A stretch of DNA of 64,000 nucleotides from Nocardia sp. CC227C (GCF_030767025.1 NZ_JASITE010000005.1:186001-250000); one strand, 5' to 3'; positions 17,000 to 25,902 are shown, counted from the stretch's first letter. Translations and numbers: made by a program. Notes: generated by a model from the letters alone, not told the origin.

Positions 17000-17073
17000 A
17001 CTTCCTGACCAGCATGTTCTCAGCCAGGTAGACGACTTTTCATTCACTTTCAGCCGCCCGTCAGCCTAGCCGA
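17000..17073 (-). promoter_or_regulatory. CRISPR leader 3
   Basis: It matches leaders 1 and 2 in ACTTCCTGACCAGCA and TTTTCATTCACTTT, and extends the match to leader 2 through GCCGCCCGTCAGC to about 17073. The transcribed strand has CTAGGCTGACGG in the distal part, aligned with CTACGCTGACGG of leader 2. No gene overlaps it. From here to the next gene start at 17219 nothing else was recognised. Confidence 0.75.
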
Positions 17074-17218
17074 GGATCGTGATCCGACCATCAACCACGT
17101 CCGAACCGCGTGGAGCGGCGGCTGTGTCGGACGGGTGCGCGGTGACGGTGTGGTGCAGTACCGGAGGGTTACCCGTGCTGGCTCTCCGGTGGGATGTGCG
17201 GTGTGGGAGGGCGGCTCG

Positions 17219-18663
17219 ATGATCGTGGGCATGTTCGCAACTCGGATTGCTCTCGTGCTGGTGGCCGCGGCGGTGGGGGTCGGTGGGTGTGCCGCCACCA
17301 CGACCGCGGTACCGGACCCTTCGTTGGACTGGCAGCCCTGTGTGGAGAATCCCGGGTATGACTGTGCTTCGCTGGCGGTGCCGATCGACTGGTCGGAGCC
17401 AGGGGGCGACACCATCGATATCGCTCTGATCCGTGATCGGGCCGACGACGCCGAGCGCAAGGTCGGCACGCTGGTGTCGCTGCCGGGCGGGCCCGGTACC
17501 TCGGGTGTCGATCAAATCCTTCGCGGGGCAGGCTTTTCCGAGGAGCTGCGCGCTCGCTTCGATATCGTCAGCCTGGATCCGCGCGGGGTGAGCCGCAGCC
17601 ACCAGGTGCGGTGCGATGCCGGACTCGTCGCCGGACGGCCGAATCTGGACCCGGACAATGGCGGGCGGATCGACGAAGTGCACTCTTACACGAAGGAACT
17701 CGCGGACAGTTGCCGGGCGCACACCGGGCCGCTGATCGACCATGTCGATGCGGTGAGCGTCGCCCGCGATGTGGAGGCGCTGCGAATCGCCCTCGGCGAG
17801 AACCGGATCAACCTGTACAGCCGTTCCTACGGCACGATGCCCGCCCAGGCGTACGCGGAACTGTTCCCACAGCGCCTGCGCGCCTCGCTCATGGACAGCG
17901 TGGATGACCACAGCCTGGACGGGACCGGATTCCTCGCCACCGAAGCCAGGGCGGGTCAGGACGCCTTCGCGGAGTTCGCGGACTGGTGTGCGCGGGCAAC
18001 GGAGTGCGCTCTGCACGGCACCGATGTGCACGCGCTATACGGCGATCTCTACACCGTCGCCGCGCGCGGACAGCTGCCCAACCCCAATACTCCGGACCGG
18101 CGGCTGACCCGTTGGATCTGAGTGCCCAAGTGACCCAGCGCCTCTACCGCCCCGAGTGGCCTGCCCTCGCGAAGGACCTGCACACCCTCGCGGCCCGTCC
18201 ACCCGTCGATCCGCAGCTCCCCATTCGTCCGCAGTCGACCGGAACGCCCACCCCCGCACCACAGCTCATCTTCTGCTCCGACTGGCGCTTCGATATCCCG
18301 GACCAGACAACCTGGCAACGCCTCTGGCGACAGCAGCGCACCAATGCTCCTACCCTGGGCCTGCATTTCGCATGGGGCGCAGCGAGTATGTGTTCCGGCT
18401 GGCCGACCCCACCCCCGAACCCGCCGCACCACCCGCAGATCACCGATGGCCCGCGGCTGTTGATCCTCAACTCCCGCCACGACCCGTCCACCCCGCACGA
18501 GTGGGCAGTCCAGGTCGCCGCCCAAACCCCGCGCACCACGCTGCTCACCTACGACGGTTGGGGCCACGGCGTCTACGACCGCACCCCGTGCACGACCAAC
18601 GCAGCCGACCGATATCTCCTCGACCTCGAACTGCCGACGACCACCAACTGCCCCGCCGCCTGA
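17219..18663 (+). pseudogene. Secreted alpha/beta-hydrolase (TAP-like peptidase family), frameshifted
   Basis: The first part (17219-18121) encodes a lipoprotein signal (lipobox VGVGGC), the oxyanion region LVSLPGGPGTSGVD, and the nucleophile elbow LYSRSYGTMPA. The same protein continues in another frame from about 18095 to 18663, with LDLSAQVTQRLYRPEW, the acidic residue in LILNSRHDPSTP and the histidine in YDGWGHGVYD. A complete Ser-Asp-His triad therefore exists, but split by one frameshift near 18090-18115. It is either a pseudogene or a sequencing error. Start ATG 17219 follows GGAGGG. The family hydrolyses peptides or esters outside the membrane. Confidence 0.75.
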
Positions 18664-18697
18664 CGCCGCGCTTCATCGAGGTTCGACAGGTAGGCGT

Positions 18698-18791
18698 CCC
18701 CCGTCATTCCGGCATGTTTTCGGCCGGAATCCACCGCGATCGGCTCGACCGCCATGTGGATCCCGGCCAAAAGCGCGCCGGGATGACGGGG
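18698..18791. repeat. REP-like long imperfect palindrome
   Basis: Left arm CCCCGTCATTCCGGC through GGCCGGAATCCA pairs with right arm TGGATCCCGGCCAAAA through GCCGGGATGACGGGG, about 25 of 31 positions matching, around a central ~20-nt loop. Each arm itself has CCGGC/GCCGG symmetry. It lies in a non-coding gap after the hydrolase. It looks like a REP/BIME-type dispersed element; only one copy was noticed in this window. Confidence 0.6.
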
Positions 18792-18861
18792 CCTTTCGGT
18801 CCCGCAGTATGCGGAAGCTCCGGCGGCGCACTCGATGATTGATTCGACCATCAACCGCATC

Positions 18862-18879
18862 CGCCGGACCGGTCCGGCG
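18862..18879. repeat. 18-bp perfect palindrome in the 18.8-19.0 kb gap
   Basis: CGCCGGACC-GGTCCGGCG reads the same on both strands. It lies in the 362-nt gene-free stretch between the hydrolase pseudogene and the CPBP protease gene. It might be a terminator or protein-binding site. Apart from this and the REP-like element the gap shows nothing I recognise. Confidence 0.4.
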
Positions 18880-19025
18880 AAAGGGTCGGAACGCCGACGA
18901 TGACAGCTCAGTTCTCTGTTCGTGTACTACGGACGCCCACCACGATCGCGGTGGAGCCGCAAAGTCCCGGATTCGGATTGAGTCGACGGACTAGCAGCCG
19001 TTCCGGTTCGAGCCAGCCCTGAGCT

Positions 19026-19838
19026 TCAGCCGAAGTTCAGCAGCATCGCCAGGGTGGCGAACGTCGCGACCAATAGCGTAGTGCCGGCGTGCATTCCGAT
19101 CGACAGGCGCAGATCGTGCTTTCGCCACACGAGCCACACTCCCGGAAGGATGAATACCACTCTGGTCAGCAGTGCCCAGGGCGACCAGAAGTGATACAGC
19201 GAGAACAGGGTCGTGTTGACCAGCGGCGCCCACCGGCCCATACGGGAGATCCGAGGGAGTAGGAAACCTCGGAAGTACAGCTCCTCGATAATCGGGAAGG
19301 ACAGTCCGGTCAACGGAATGCTCGACGCCAGGGTGATGAGGACGACGGTGTCCGGGTAGCCGTCGAGCAGTTTGGTGACGCCGCCGCCCGCGCTCTCGAA
19401 CGGAACCCACCGGAACAACCATTCCTGGAAAAAGTCGCTCACGGGCATGAGTGCGAATCCCAGCACGACAAACCATGTGATCAGCGCGGCGACGATGAGG
19501 GTGAGCCGCATACGCGGAAGGGGTTTTCCCAGGTAGCCCACCACACCGTCCAGCGAGTACCGGCCATTGCGCCGACGCCCCAGCCACAACAGCAGGCCGA
19601 GCTCGACGGGCGCGAGCGCCAGGCACATGGCCAGCATCCAGCCCAGGAAAGGCGGGCCGTCGATGGATTCGACCAACGGTGCGGTGCAGAGCAAGTAGGT
19701 GGCGACGATCAGGACTCCGGGGACCAGGTGCAGCGCGACAGACAGTGGCAGGGGGTGCTGGTCGGCTAAGAGCCGATTCACCCAGCGGTTCGATTTCATG
19801 CGTTCGGTGGCAGCAGCGGGTCGCTGTGTGTTTTCCAT
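19026..19838 (-). CDS. CPBP family intramembrane metalloprotease
   Basis: A polytopic membrane protein of about 270 residues with six to eight hydrophobic helices. The EExxxR signature is present as IIEELYFRGFLLP, followed by the second-motif histidine in LFSLYHFWSPW. The family (Abi/CAAX protease-like) is intramembrane; substrates here are unknown. I chose ATG 19838 (MENTQRP). A GTG at 19898 is possible but would overlap the divergent gene's upstream region, and neither has a clear ribosome binding site. Confidence 0.85.
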   Translation of the reverse strand: MENTQRPAAATERMKSNRWVNRLLADQHPLPLSVALHLVPGVLIVATYLLCTAPLVESIDGPPFLGWMLAMCLALAPVELGLLLWLGRRRNGRYSLDGVVGYLGKPLPRMRLTLIVAALITWFVVLGFALMPVSDFFQEWLFRWVPFESAGGGVTKLLDGYPDTVVLITLASSIPLTGLSFPIIEELYFRGFLLPRISRMGRWAPLVNTTLFSLYHFWSPWALLTRVVFILPGVWLVWRKHDLRLSIGMHAGTTLLVATFATLAMLLNFG

Positions 19839-19997
19839 GCCGGGGAGGTTCGTCCGGCCTGCGGACACGGACCTGATGTGGCGCTGATACGGGTTCACCG
19901 TCGAGAGGGGTTCGGTATCAGGCTGATGTCAGGGCGACAGGCGAGTGTTCCGGTCATGACCAGTTCATCGACCGCGGTCTCACCACCGCGAAAAAAT

Positions 19998-21206
19998 ATG
20001 GGTACCAACAACAAATCCTGGACGACGGGGGCCCGGTGGCGTGCCAGCGCGACAGTGCTGGCGGCCGTGCTGCTCGCAGGGACGGCAGGCTGCGCGAACG
20101 GCCCGGAAGCCGCCGCCGAGCCGGATCGCCCGGAGTTGCAGAAGGCAATTCAGGCCGTCGTCGATGCCGGCTACGCCGGGGTGCAGATGCGCGTGCACGA
20201 TCAGCGGGGCGAGTGGGTCGGTAGCGCCGGGGTCAGCAAGCTGGGCGAGTCCGCGAAGCCGCCGACGGACGGGCGGTTCTGGGCAGGCAGCAACGCCAAG
20301 ACGTTCACCGCCACCCTGGTGCTGCAGCTGGTTGCAGAAGGCAGGGTGGGGCTGGACGACCCGGTGGCCGGTTTTCTGCCAGAACTCGGCGTTGATCCTC
20401 GGATCACGGTACGAATGCTGCTGCAACACACCAGCGGAATCTTCAACTACACCGGCGAATACTTCGCCGACGGGTCGTTCGTGCCGGGGATTCCCGCCAA
20501 GGACAAGGAATGGGTCGACAACCGATTCCACTCCTACCAGCCAGAGGAACTGGTGCGACTGGCGTTGTCGAAGCCGCTGCGGTTCACGCCGGGTACGGAC
20601 CAGAGCTACTCCAACACCAACTACACGCTGGCAGGGCTGCTGATCGAGAAGGTCACCGCCCGGCCGTATGCCGAGGAAATGCAGCGGCGAATTCTCGGGC
20701 CGCTCGACCTGCGGGGCACCGTGATCCCGAGCCCGGAGAACGACGAACTCCCGGGCCCGCACGCGCACGGCTACTACCGCTACCAGGACGGTGGAGAGTG
20801 GAAGGTGACCGACGTCGCCCGCCAGAACCTTTCCCTGCTGCCCGCCGCCGGTGACATCATCTCCACCACCCAGGATCTGCATACGTTCTTCTCAGCGCTG
20901 AACAGCGGCGAACTCCTGCCGGCGTCGCTGCTGTCCGAGATGCGCACACCACACGGGCAGCTCGGCTACGGGCTCGGGGTTTTCGTGGAGGACTTGGGCC
21001 CGAACTGCGGAGGCACCGTGCTGCGGCACAACGGCAGCCCTCCGGGCGGCTACGGCGCGCTGATGTACAGCACGCCCGACGGCAGCAAGACGCTGACTGC
21101 CTCGATCACCACCGGTGACGCCGCGATCAATCCGGCCGTGGAGTACCCGAAGATACTGGAACGGCTCCTCGATGTGGTGTTCTGCAGTGAGCAGGCCGCG
21201 AAATAG
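19998..21206 (+). CDS. Serine hydrolase lipoprotein (beta-lactamase / DD-peptidase family)
   Basis: A class C beta-lactamase/PBP4*-type enzyme, about 402 residues, probably anchored outside the membrane. The signal peptide ends in lipobox LAGTAGC. The active-site motifs are SNAK (SxxK), YSN in DQSYSNTNYT and HNG in VLRHNGSPPGG. The start is uncertain: ATG 19998 gives a clean signal peptide, while ATGs at 19926 and 19956 are in frame upstream. The likely role is peptidoglycan DD-carboxypeptidase or esterase; the actual substrate is unknown. Divergent from the CPBP gene. Confidence 0.85.
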   Translation: MGTNNKSWTTGARWRASATVLAAVLLAGTAGCANGPEAAAEPDRPELQKAIQAVVDAGYAGVQMRVHDQRGEWVGSAGVSKLGESAKPPTDGRFWAGSNAKTFTATLVLQLVAEGRVGLDDPVAGFLPELGVDPRITVRMLLQHTSGIFNYTGEYFADGSFVPGIPAKDKEWVDNRFHSYQPEELVRLALSKPLRFTPGTDQSYSNTNYTLAGLLIEKVTARPYAEEMQRRILGPLDLRGTVIPSPENDELPGPHAHGYYRYQDGGEWKVTDVARQNLSLLPAAGDIISTTQDLHTFFSALNSGELLPASLLSEMRTPHGQLGYGLGVFVEDLGPNCGGTVLRHNGSPPGGYGALMYSTPDGSKTLTASITTGDAAINPAVEYPKILERLLDVVFCSEQAAK

Positions 21207-21247
21207 CGCAGCGGCAACCGGCGACTCCGCCACCCACACCGGTCGTG

Positions 21248-21805
21248 CTACTCATCCGGTCTCCCAGTCGGCCAGATTCGGCGGCCGGCGGCGAGGGCGG
21301 CGGCCTGGTACGGCGGTAACTCCTCGTCCTCGGCGACCACCTCGACCAGTGCCGTGTCCAGCTCCAAGGCGTTCTGAAGCCTGGACACATCCGCACCCGC
21401 GGCGTACTCGACGACGTACACCACCGCTTCGGGTGGCTGGAGCCTGCGCGCCTTCACAATCCGGCGCAGAGCGGGGTGGCGCGTCGCGCGCGCGAACAGG
21501 TCGTGCTCGACCTGCGAGCCATCTGGGTCGGCCGGGACGAACCGCAGTTCGCTACTGTTCGGCTCGGTGCTCAGGTCGATGCCGCGGTAGTGGAGATTGG
21601 CTTCCAGCGTGCGCTCCAGGTCGTCCAGCTCGCGGGCGGCCAGCAGGGAGCGCAGGATGGCCAGGTCGTCGTCCGGGAATCGCCCGGCCAGGGAGCGCAG
21701 CAGGTTCACGAGAACGGTCACCTCGTTCAACAGGGATTCACCGCCTGGGTCCGGTTGACGGGTTCCATTCACTGTCAGCCTAGAGGAGGTTTGTGATGTG
21801 ACCAT
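21248..21805 (-). CDS. Hypothetical protein
   Basis: No family recognised. About 185 residues: an N-terminal helical segment (LLNEVTVLVNLLRSLAGRF, then DDLAILRSLLAARELDDLE) and a C-terminal alpha/beta segment with AVVYVVEYAAGAD. No signal peptide or membrane helix. The start is uncertain: ATG 21805 or GTG 21772. It is convergent with the serine hydrolase, 41 nt apart. Confidence 0.5.
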   Translation of the reverse strand: MVTSQTSSRLTVNGTRQPDPGGESLLNEVTVLVNLLRSLAGRFPDDDLAILRSLLAARELDDLERTLEANLHYRGIDLSTEPNSSELRFVPADPDGSQVEHDLFARATRHPALRRIVKARRLQPPEAVVYVVEYAAGADVSRLQNALELDTALVEVVAEDEELPPYQAAALAAGRRIWPTGRPDE

Positions 21806-21899
21806 TGTCGAGTTGCTCCGGCGGTGGCTCAGCAGGGTCACCGGCCAACCGACGGAACGACTCCGTTTCGAGGCGCACCGAACCGGGAGCGAGTACGGA

Positions 21900-22364
21900 C
21901 TATCGGGGTGACTCGAGGAGTTCGGCGAGGCGGGCGGTGTCGCGGAGGTAGCGGTCGTAGGGGAAGTCGGCGGCCAGGAGTGCCTTGCGTAGTTCGTCGT
22001 AGAGGGGTTTGCCGGTGGCGTGGAAGGCGGTGCGGCCGGCTTCGGTGGTGGTGACCAGGCGGCGGCGGGCGTGGTCGGGGTCGGGGGTGATTCGGACGAG
22101 GCCGGCGTCCTCGAGGGGGCGCAGGGCTCGGCTGATCGCGGGGTCGGAGACCGAGAGTGCTTGTGCGAGTTGGTGTTGGGTGACGGGCTGGATTTCTTCC
22201 AGGGTGCCGAGGAGGCGCATTTGGCTGTAGGTCAGGCCGTCGGAGTTGTCGGCGCGCCGCCGGGTCGCTTCGCCGAGCAGGAACACCACTCGGTGCAGTA
22301 GGTCCGCGAGTCCATCGTCCACATGTCGAGCATAGCGGAGTCTTGCCCGGTTAAGATTGACCAT
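21900..22364 (-). CDS. MarR family transcriptional regulator
   Basis: A 154-residue winged-helix regulator. The HTH region includes LTYSQMRLLGTLEE, VTQHQLAQALSVSDPAISRAL and the wing RITPDPDHARRRLVTTT. Start ATG 22364 is supported by a TGATG junction with the stop of the upstream membrane protein, giving translational coupling. The start codon itself lies in a 26-nt sequence that matches 22 positions of the operator-like palindrome at 22898, so it probably regulates its own operon. Confidence 0.92.
   Translation of the reverse strand: MVNLNRARLRYARHVDDGLADLLHRVVFLLGEATRRRADNSDGLTYSQMRLLGTLEEIQPVTQHQLAQALSVSDPAISRALRPLEDAGLVRITPDPDHARRRLVTTTEAGRTAFHATGKPLYDELRKALLAADFPYDRYLRDTARLAELLESPR
22339..22364. 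promoter_or_regulatory. Partial second copy of the MarR-operon palindrome
   Basis: The 26 nt beginning AGTCTTGC and ending GACCAT match 22 of the first 26 positions of the 34-bp palindrome at 22898-22931. They overlap the start of marR. The copy lacks the last arm, so it is a weaker or half site. Confidence 0.5.
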
Positions 22365-22891
22365 CAGCCCACGCGGGCGGCGGCGCGCTCCGAGGCGGAC
22401 AGCCGTTGCGAGTAGCTGGCGAGGGCGATCATGACCGCGGGGAAGAGCAGGTCGCAGACCAGGACTCCGCCGGTGTTGCCGGGGGCGTGGTCACCGTTGG
22501 CGAACCACTGGTAGAGGTGGCCGATCAGTGCGCCCCATAGGAACATGCCCGCGCCGAGGCCGATGGTGACGCGTTCACGGTCGGTGGCCGAGGGCGCGGC
22601 GGCCCGGAAGGCCATGACCGCGAGACCCAGGTTGGCACAGGCGATTTCGAACTCGAAGGGGGTCCGGGCGAAGCCGATCGCGGTGGCCATCATGTCGGGG
22701 GCCGCGAGGAACATGACTGTCATCCACAGGCTGCCGAAGCCGAGGGCGGTGACCGCCCACCAGCGCTGCCAGGTGTCCAGTGCGGCTCGACGGGAGGGGC
22801 TGCGCCGGGTCCGGATGAATGCTCCGACGACCGCTGCGAGCGGCCAGATCAGCGGGAAGGCGGACTGCGCGAGGTAGGAGGATGTGTTCAC
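22364..22891 (-). CDS. Small polytopic membrane protein (DUF6790-like)
   Basis: 175 residues with four or five hydrophobic helices (FPLIWPLAAVVGAFI, WAVTALGFGSLWMTVMFLAA, FEIACANLGLAVMAF, GAGMFLWGALIGHLY). The arrangement resembles DUF6790-type membrane proteins; function unknown. GTG start at 22891 is only 7 nt from a perfect 34-bp palindrome, leaving no room for a normal leader, so a leaderless or very short transcript is likely. Cotranscribed with marR. Confidence 0.7.
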   Translation of the reverse strand: MNTSSYLAQSAFPLIWPLAAVVGAFIRTRRSPSRRAALDTWQRWWAVTALGFGSLWMTVMFLAAPDMMATAIGFARTPFEFEIACANLGLAVMAFRAAAPSATDRERVTIGLGAGMFLWGALIGHLYQWFANGDHAPGNTGGVLVCDLLFPAVMIALASYSQRLSASERAAARVG

Positions 22892-22897
22892 GACTCG

Positions 22898-22931
22898 AGT
22901 CTTGCATGGTTAATATTAACCATGCAAGACT
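22898..22931. promoter_or_regulatory. 34-bp perfect palindrome, probable MarR operator
   Basis: AGTCTTGCATGGTTAAT and its exact reverse complement meet at the centre. It is placed immediately upstream of the membrane protein-marR operon and has an AT-rich TTAATATTAA core that could include the -10. A partial second copy sits at the marR start. Strong candidate for autoregulatory binding. Confidence 0.75.
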
Positions 22932-23025
22932 GAGTTCGAGAGAAGCAGACACATCCACGATTCGAGATGACACCGCAGGTCACCGACCGACCCCGGATGG
23001 CGCACACGAACCGCGAGGTTCGGGC

Positions 23026-23238
23026 TCAGGCGTGATCGAACCGCCCGGATCGCAGCGCGCCCACGAAGGCATCCCAGCCGACGGAATCGAAGACGAGCGC
23101 CGGGCCGGTCGGGGCCTTCGAGTCTCGGACCCCGACACGTTCGGCAACCGCACCGATGAACGCGACCTCCACGCATTCCTGACCGCCTCCGGAGTAGGTC
23201 GACTTGAACCAACTCGCGGCGGATAGGTCAATATTCAC
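23026..23238 (-). CDS. DUF397 domain protein
   Basis: A 70-residue protein of the DUF397 family: ASWFKSTYSGGGQECVEVA near the start, then VRDSKAPTGPAL and WDAFVGALRSG. The family is small, cytoplasmic, and nearly always paired with an XRE-DUF5753 regulator in streptomycetes and nocardiae. It overlaps the regulator by 11 nt (GTG start 23238), so the pair is cotranslated. It is probably an antagonist or partner of the regulator. Confidence 0.9.
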   Translation of the reverse strand: MNIDLSAASWFKSTYSGGGQECVEVAFIGAVAERVGVRDSKAPTGPALVFDSVGWDAFVGALRSGRFDHA

Positions 23239-24121
23239 TGTCGAATCTCCTTGCGGTCTCGCGTAATAGGGAACGGCTGGGCTGCACCGGCAGTGCGGCC
23301 GCGCCGAGGGTTCGATGGGCTGTGCGATATCGGCCGATATCGGCTACCTCTTCGAAGTACATGCCGCCCGTATAGTTTTCAGCGAATACCACGGTGGGTT
23401 CGGTATCGCCGCGCGCGGTGGGGGCAAACTCGAGGATCACGAACGGTGACATACCGACACCCAGCGGGAGCCCGGCGTGGAACGGCAACACCCGCACGCA
23501 GACGTTGTCTGTCGCCCCGATGTCCGCTAGCCGACGCAGTTGGGCGGCCATGACCTTCGGCGAGCCGACGACAGTGCGAAGCACATTCTCGTGCAGAATG
23601 ACGTCGGCGACGGCGGGACTCCGCTTGCGCCCGAGAATGGCCTGGCGACGGATGCGCAGTTCGATTCGGCGGTCGCTCTCGGCGTCGTTGTCGTCGGGGA
23701 AGTACACCCGGTCCATGGCGCGAGCGTATTCGGCTGTCTGCAACAACCCGGGCACTACCAGCGGCTGATAGAAGGACAGTTGCGCGGCCCCTGCTTCCAA
23801 ACCGAGGTAGGTGTTGAATCCCGCCGCGATCAGGTCGGTGAACGAGTACCACCATGATCGCGTACTGGCCTGGGTGGCAAGAGTCTTCAACACGCCGGTC
23901 TGCTCGTCCGGCAGCCCATAGATCTGGCAGAGGTCCTCGATCTCTCGGACCCGCACTCGCTCGGCCTGTCCTTTCTCCAGCCGCCCCAGTGTGGATTTGC
24001 CCCACTCCATGAGTTTCGCGGCTTGCTCGAGAGTCAGCCCCATGCCCTCGCGGGCCTCCCGCAATGCCCGCCCGAGCTGACGGCGCGGGAGCGTCGATCC
24101 AACGCCATGGTCTTCAGACAC
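23228..24121 (-). CDS. XRE family regulator with DUF5753
   Basis: About 297 residues. The N-terminal helix-turn-helix (LGRALREAREGMGLTLEQAA, then WGKSTLGRLEKGQ) is followed by the DUF5753 domain (FYQPLVVPGLLQTAEYARA, LRRLADIG, ENYTGGMYFEE). The start chosen is GTG 24121 with GGGGG six nt upstream; ATG 24163 is a longer option. Such regulators act with DUF397 partners in development and secondary metabolism. The target is unknown. Confidence 0.9.
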   Translation of the reverse strand: MSEDHGVGSTLPRRQLGRALREAREGMGLTLEQAAKLMEWGKSTLGRLEKGQAERVRVREIEDLCQIYGLPDEQTGVLKTLATQASTRSWWYSFTDLIAAGFNTYLGLEAGAAQLSFYQPLVVPGLLQTAEYARAMDRVYFPDDNDAESDRRIELRIRRQAILGRKRSPAVADVILHENVLRTVVGSPKVMAAQLRRLADIGATDNVCVRVLPFHAGLPLGVGMSPFVILEFAPTARGDTEPTVVFAENYTGGMYFEEVADIGRYRTAHRTLGAAALPVQPSRSLLRETARRFDSEY

Positions 24122-24310
24122 GTCCGGCCCCCTTGGTCCGTTCCGGCCCAGCCCCGTTCCCATCCTGGGAAACAGCGTAGGACCGTCCCAGGCCGGGCGG
24201 AGCGGTTTCGCCGCACTTCACCGAGCATCCGCGACTTCGACGACTCAGCAAGCACGCGGGACAACGCTGGGTTCCCACATACGACAGCAAACATCCGAAC
24301 GGAGGCTGTA

Positions 24311-24583
24311 ATGCCGTGGGACGCATGGGCTCTGCTGGCGATTCTGGTGCTGTGTGGCGGCGTTATCGTCTGGTCGTGCTGGGGCTTCTACCGCGACAGT
24401 CATCCGGGGCGGCCGGACTCGTTCCGGCTCCCCCTCACCGGTGGCGGCCATGTCACCGTTCCCGTGGCGGGCGGCCGCCCTGGTGGTCGACATCGCGCCC
24501 GGCCCCACGCGTGGTTGGTCACCGGCATGCGCCACCCGATCGGGGGATGCCGGATACCTCGCGGCGTCCGCGAGGATGCCTAG
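24311..24583 (+). CDS. Small membrane protein, hypothetical
   Basis: 90 residues, starting MPWDAWALLAILVLCGGVIV, a single N-terminal transmembrane helix followed by a short basic tail. ATG 24311 has a strong ribosome binding site (GGAGG, 5 nt spacing). The reading frame after residue 35 is arginine-rich and may not be maintained. No family recognised. It is divergent from the XRE gene and 89 nt before the M20 peptidase. Confidence 0.45.
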   Translation: MPWDAWALLAILVLCGGVIVWSCWGFYRDSHPGRPDSFRLPLTGGGHVTVPVAGGRPGGRHRARPHAWLVTGMRHPIGGCRIPRGVREDA

Positions 24584-24672
24584 AAGCCCTGCGCCACGGT
24601 TTCGTACGGCCGCAGCAAGGACCGCCCGGACCGTCCGGCGCGAACGGACGCCGACCCTGCGAGGGGGTAGTC

Positions 24673-25902
24673 GTGGACATCGATGCTCTGGCAGCCGCGA
24701 TCGACGAGCGGGAACTCGTCGAGTTCACCCGGCGACTGGTGCGGACGCACACGCCGCGAGTGGAAGGCCGGGGAGAACGCGCGGTGGCGGATCTGCTGCT
24801 CACCACCATGCGGGAATGGGGTTGGAGTGCCGCACTTTTCGAGGCGGAGGGCCGTCCGAATATCGTGGCGACGGTGGTCGGGGGCGGTGGGCCGGGGCCG
24901 ATGCTCGCGTTCGAGGGGCATATGGATGTGGTGGCGGAGGGAGATCCCCGGCAGTGGACCGTCGATCCGTTCGGCGGGGAGATCCGGGACGGGCGGCTGT
25001 ACGGGCGTGGTGCCGCCGATATGAAATCCGGGGTCGCGGCCATGCTGTACGCGGTGCGGGCGCTGCAACTGTCCGGGCCCTTCCCCGGCCGGGTGCGCCT
25101 GCTGCTGCTCGCCGACGAGGAGGGGATGATGACGGGTGCGAAAGCCGCTGTGGCGCAGGGTTTCGTCCGCGAAGTCGACGGGGTGGTCTGCGGTGAGCCC
25201 GAGGGCGACGAGGTGTGCCCGGTGTCGAAGGGCGCGATGCGGCTCCGGGTGGACTTCACCGGTGTGATGAGCCACGGCGCGATGCCGTGGCGGGGGCGCA
25301 ACACCCTGCCCGCGCTGGCCCGTGCGGTGCTCGGCCTCCAGGATCTCGAGTGCCGCCTGGTGCGGGAGGTGGGCAGTCGGCCGCCCCTGGGCGCTCCGTC
25401 GATCACGCCCACGGTGGCGCGAGCGGGGACCGCGGACCAGATGAACACCATTGCGGGCACCAGTTCGCTGTTCCTCGATATCCGCACGGTGCCCGGCGTG
25501 GACCACGAGGTGCTGTTGAAACGCGTCGACCGGTGCGTCGACGCCGCGGCGCGGGGGTGCGGGATCGGCTCGGCCGTCACCGTGCTCGACGATCGGCCCT
25601 GGGTCGCAACCGATCCGGACAATCCGCTGGTCGCCGCGCTCATCGCCGGGCACGAGATCGTCAACGGCGTCCGTCCCCGCCTCGGCGGGGTGCCCGGCAC
25701 CACCGACGGCACCATTCTCACCGCACACGGCGGGATTCCGAGTGTGGTGTACGGACCGGGGGGCAAGTGGATCGCGCATACGGCCGACGAGTGGGTGGCC
25801 GTGCGCGACCTGAAGCGGTACGCGCTCACCTACGCGGTCGCGGCCCGGCTGTTCCTGGCCGGCGGATCAGGTGGGGGCGACGGCGGAACGGCCGTCGGGT
25901 AG
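24673..25902 (+). CDS. M20 family metallopeptidase (ArgE/DapE-like)
   Basis: 409 residues. Zinc ligands appear as FEGHMDVV (His, Asp), GRGAADMKSG (bridging Asp), LLLADEEGM (catalytic Glu-Glu) and VVCGEPEGD. The dimerisation domain includes GVMSHGAMPWRGRN, and the last ligand His is in GGKWIAHTADEW. It hydrolyses acyl-amino acids or dipeptides; the exact substrate is unknown. GTG 24673 follows GAGGGGG. The last 36 nt overlap the convergent antiporter gene. Confidence 0.9.
   Translation: MDIDALAAAIDERELVEFTRRLVRTHTPRVEGRGERAVADLLLTTMREWGWSAALFEAEGRPNIVATVVGGGGPGPMLAFEGHMDVVAEGDPRQWTVDPFGGEIRDGRLYGRGAADMKSGVAAMLYAVRALQLSGPFPGRVRLLLLADEEGMMTGAKAAVAQGFVREVDGVVCGEPEGDEVCPVSKGAMRLRVDFTGVMSHGAMPWRGRNTLPALARAVLGLQDLECRLVREVGSRPPLGAPSITPTVARAGTADQMNTIAGTSSLFLDIRTVPGVDHEVLLKRVDRCVDAAARGCGIGSAVTVLDDRPWVATDPDNPLVAALIAGHEIVNGVRPRLGGVPGTTDGTILTAHGGIPSVVYGPGGKWIAHTADEWVAVRDLKRYALTYAVAARLFLAGGSGGGDGGTAVG

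Noticed and set aside
3040..19000. A second copy of the tRNA-Arg 3' end (attR) bounding the CRISPR/toxin region
   Set aside because: Reading through the region I saw no copy of the T-arm and acceptor sequence; the right boundary cannot be set.
21781..21800. GAGGAGGTTTGTG followed by ATG on the plus strand
   Set aside because: The ATG is followed at once by TGA, so this good-looking ribosome binding site leads to no reading frame.
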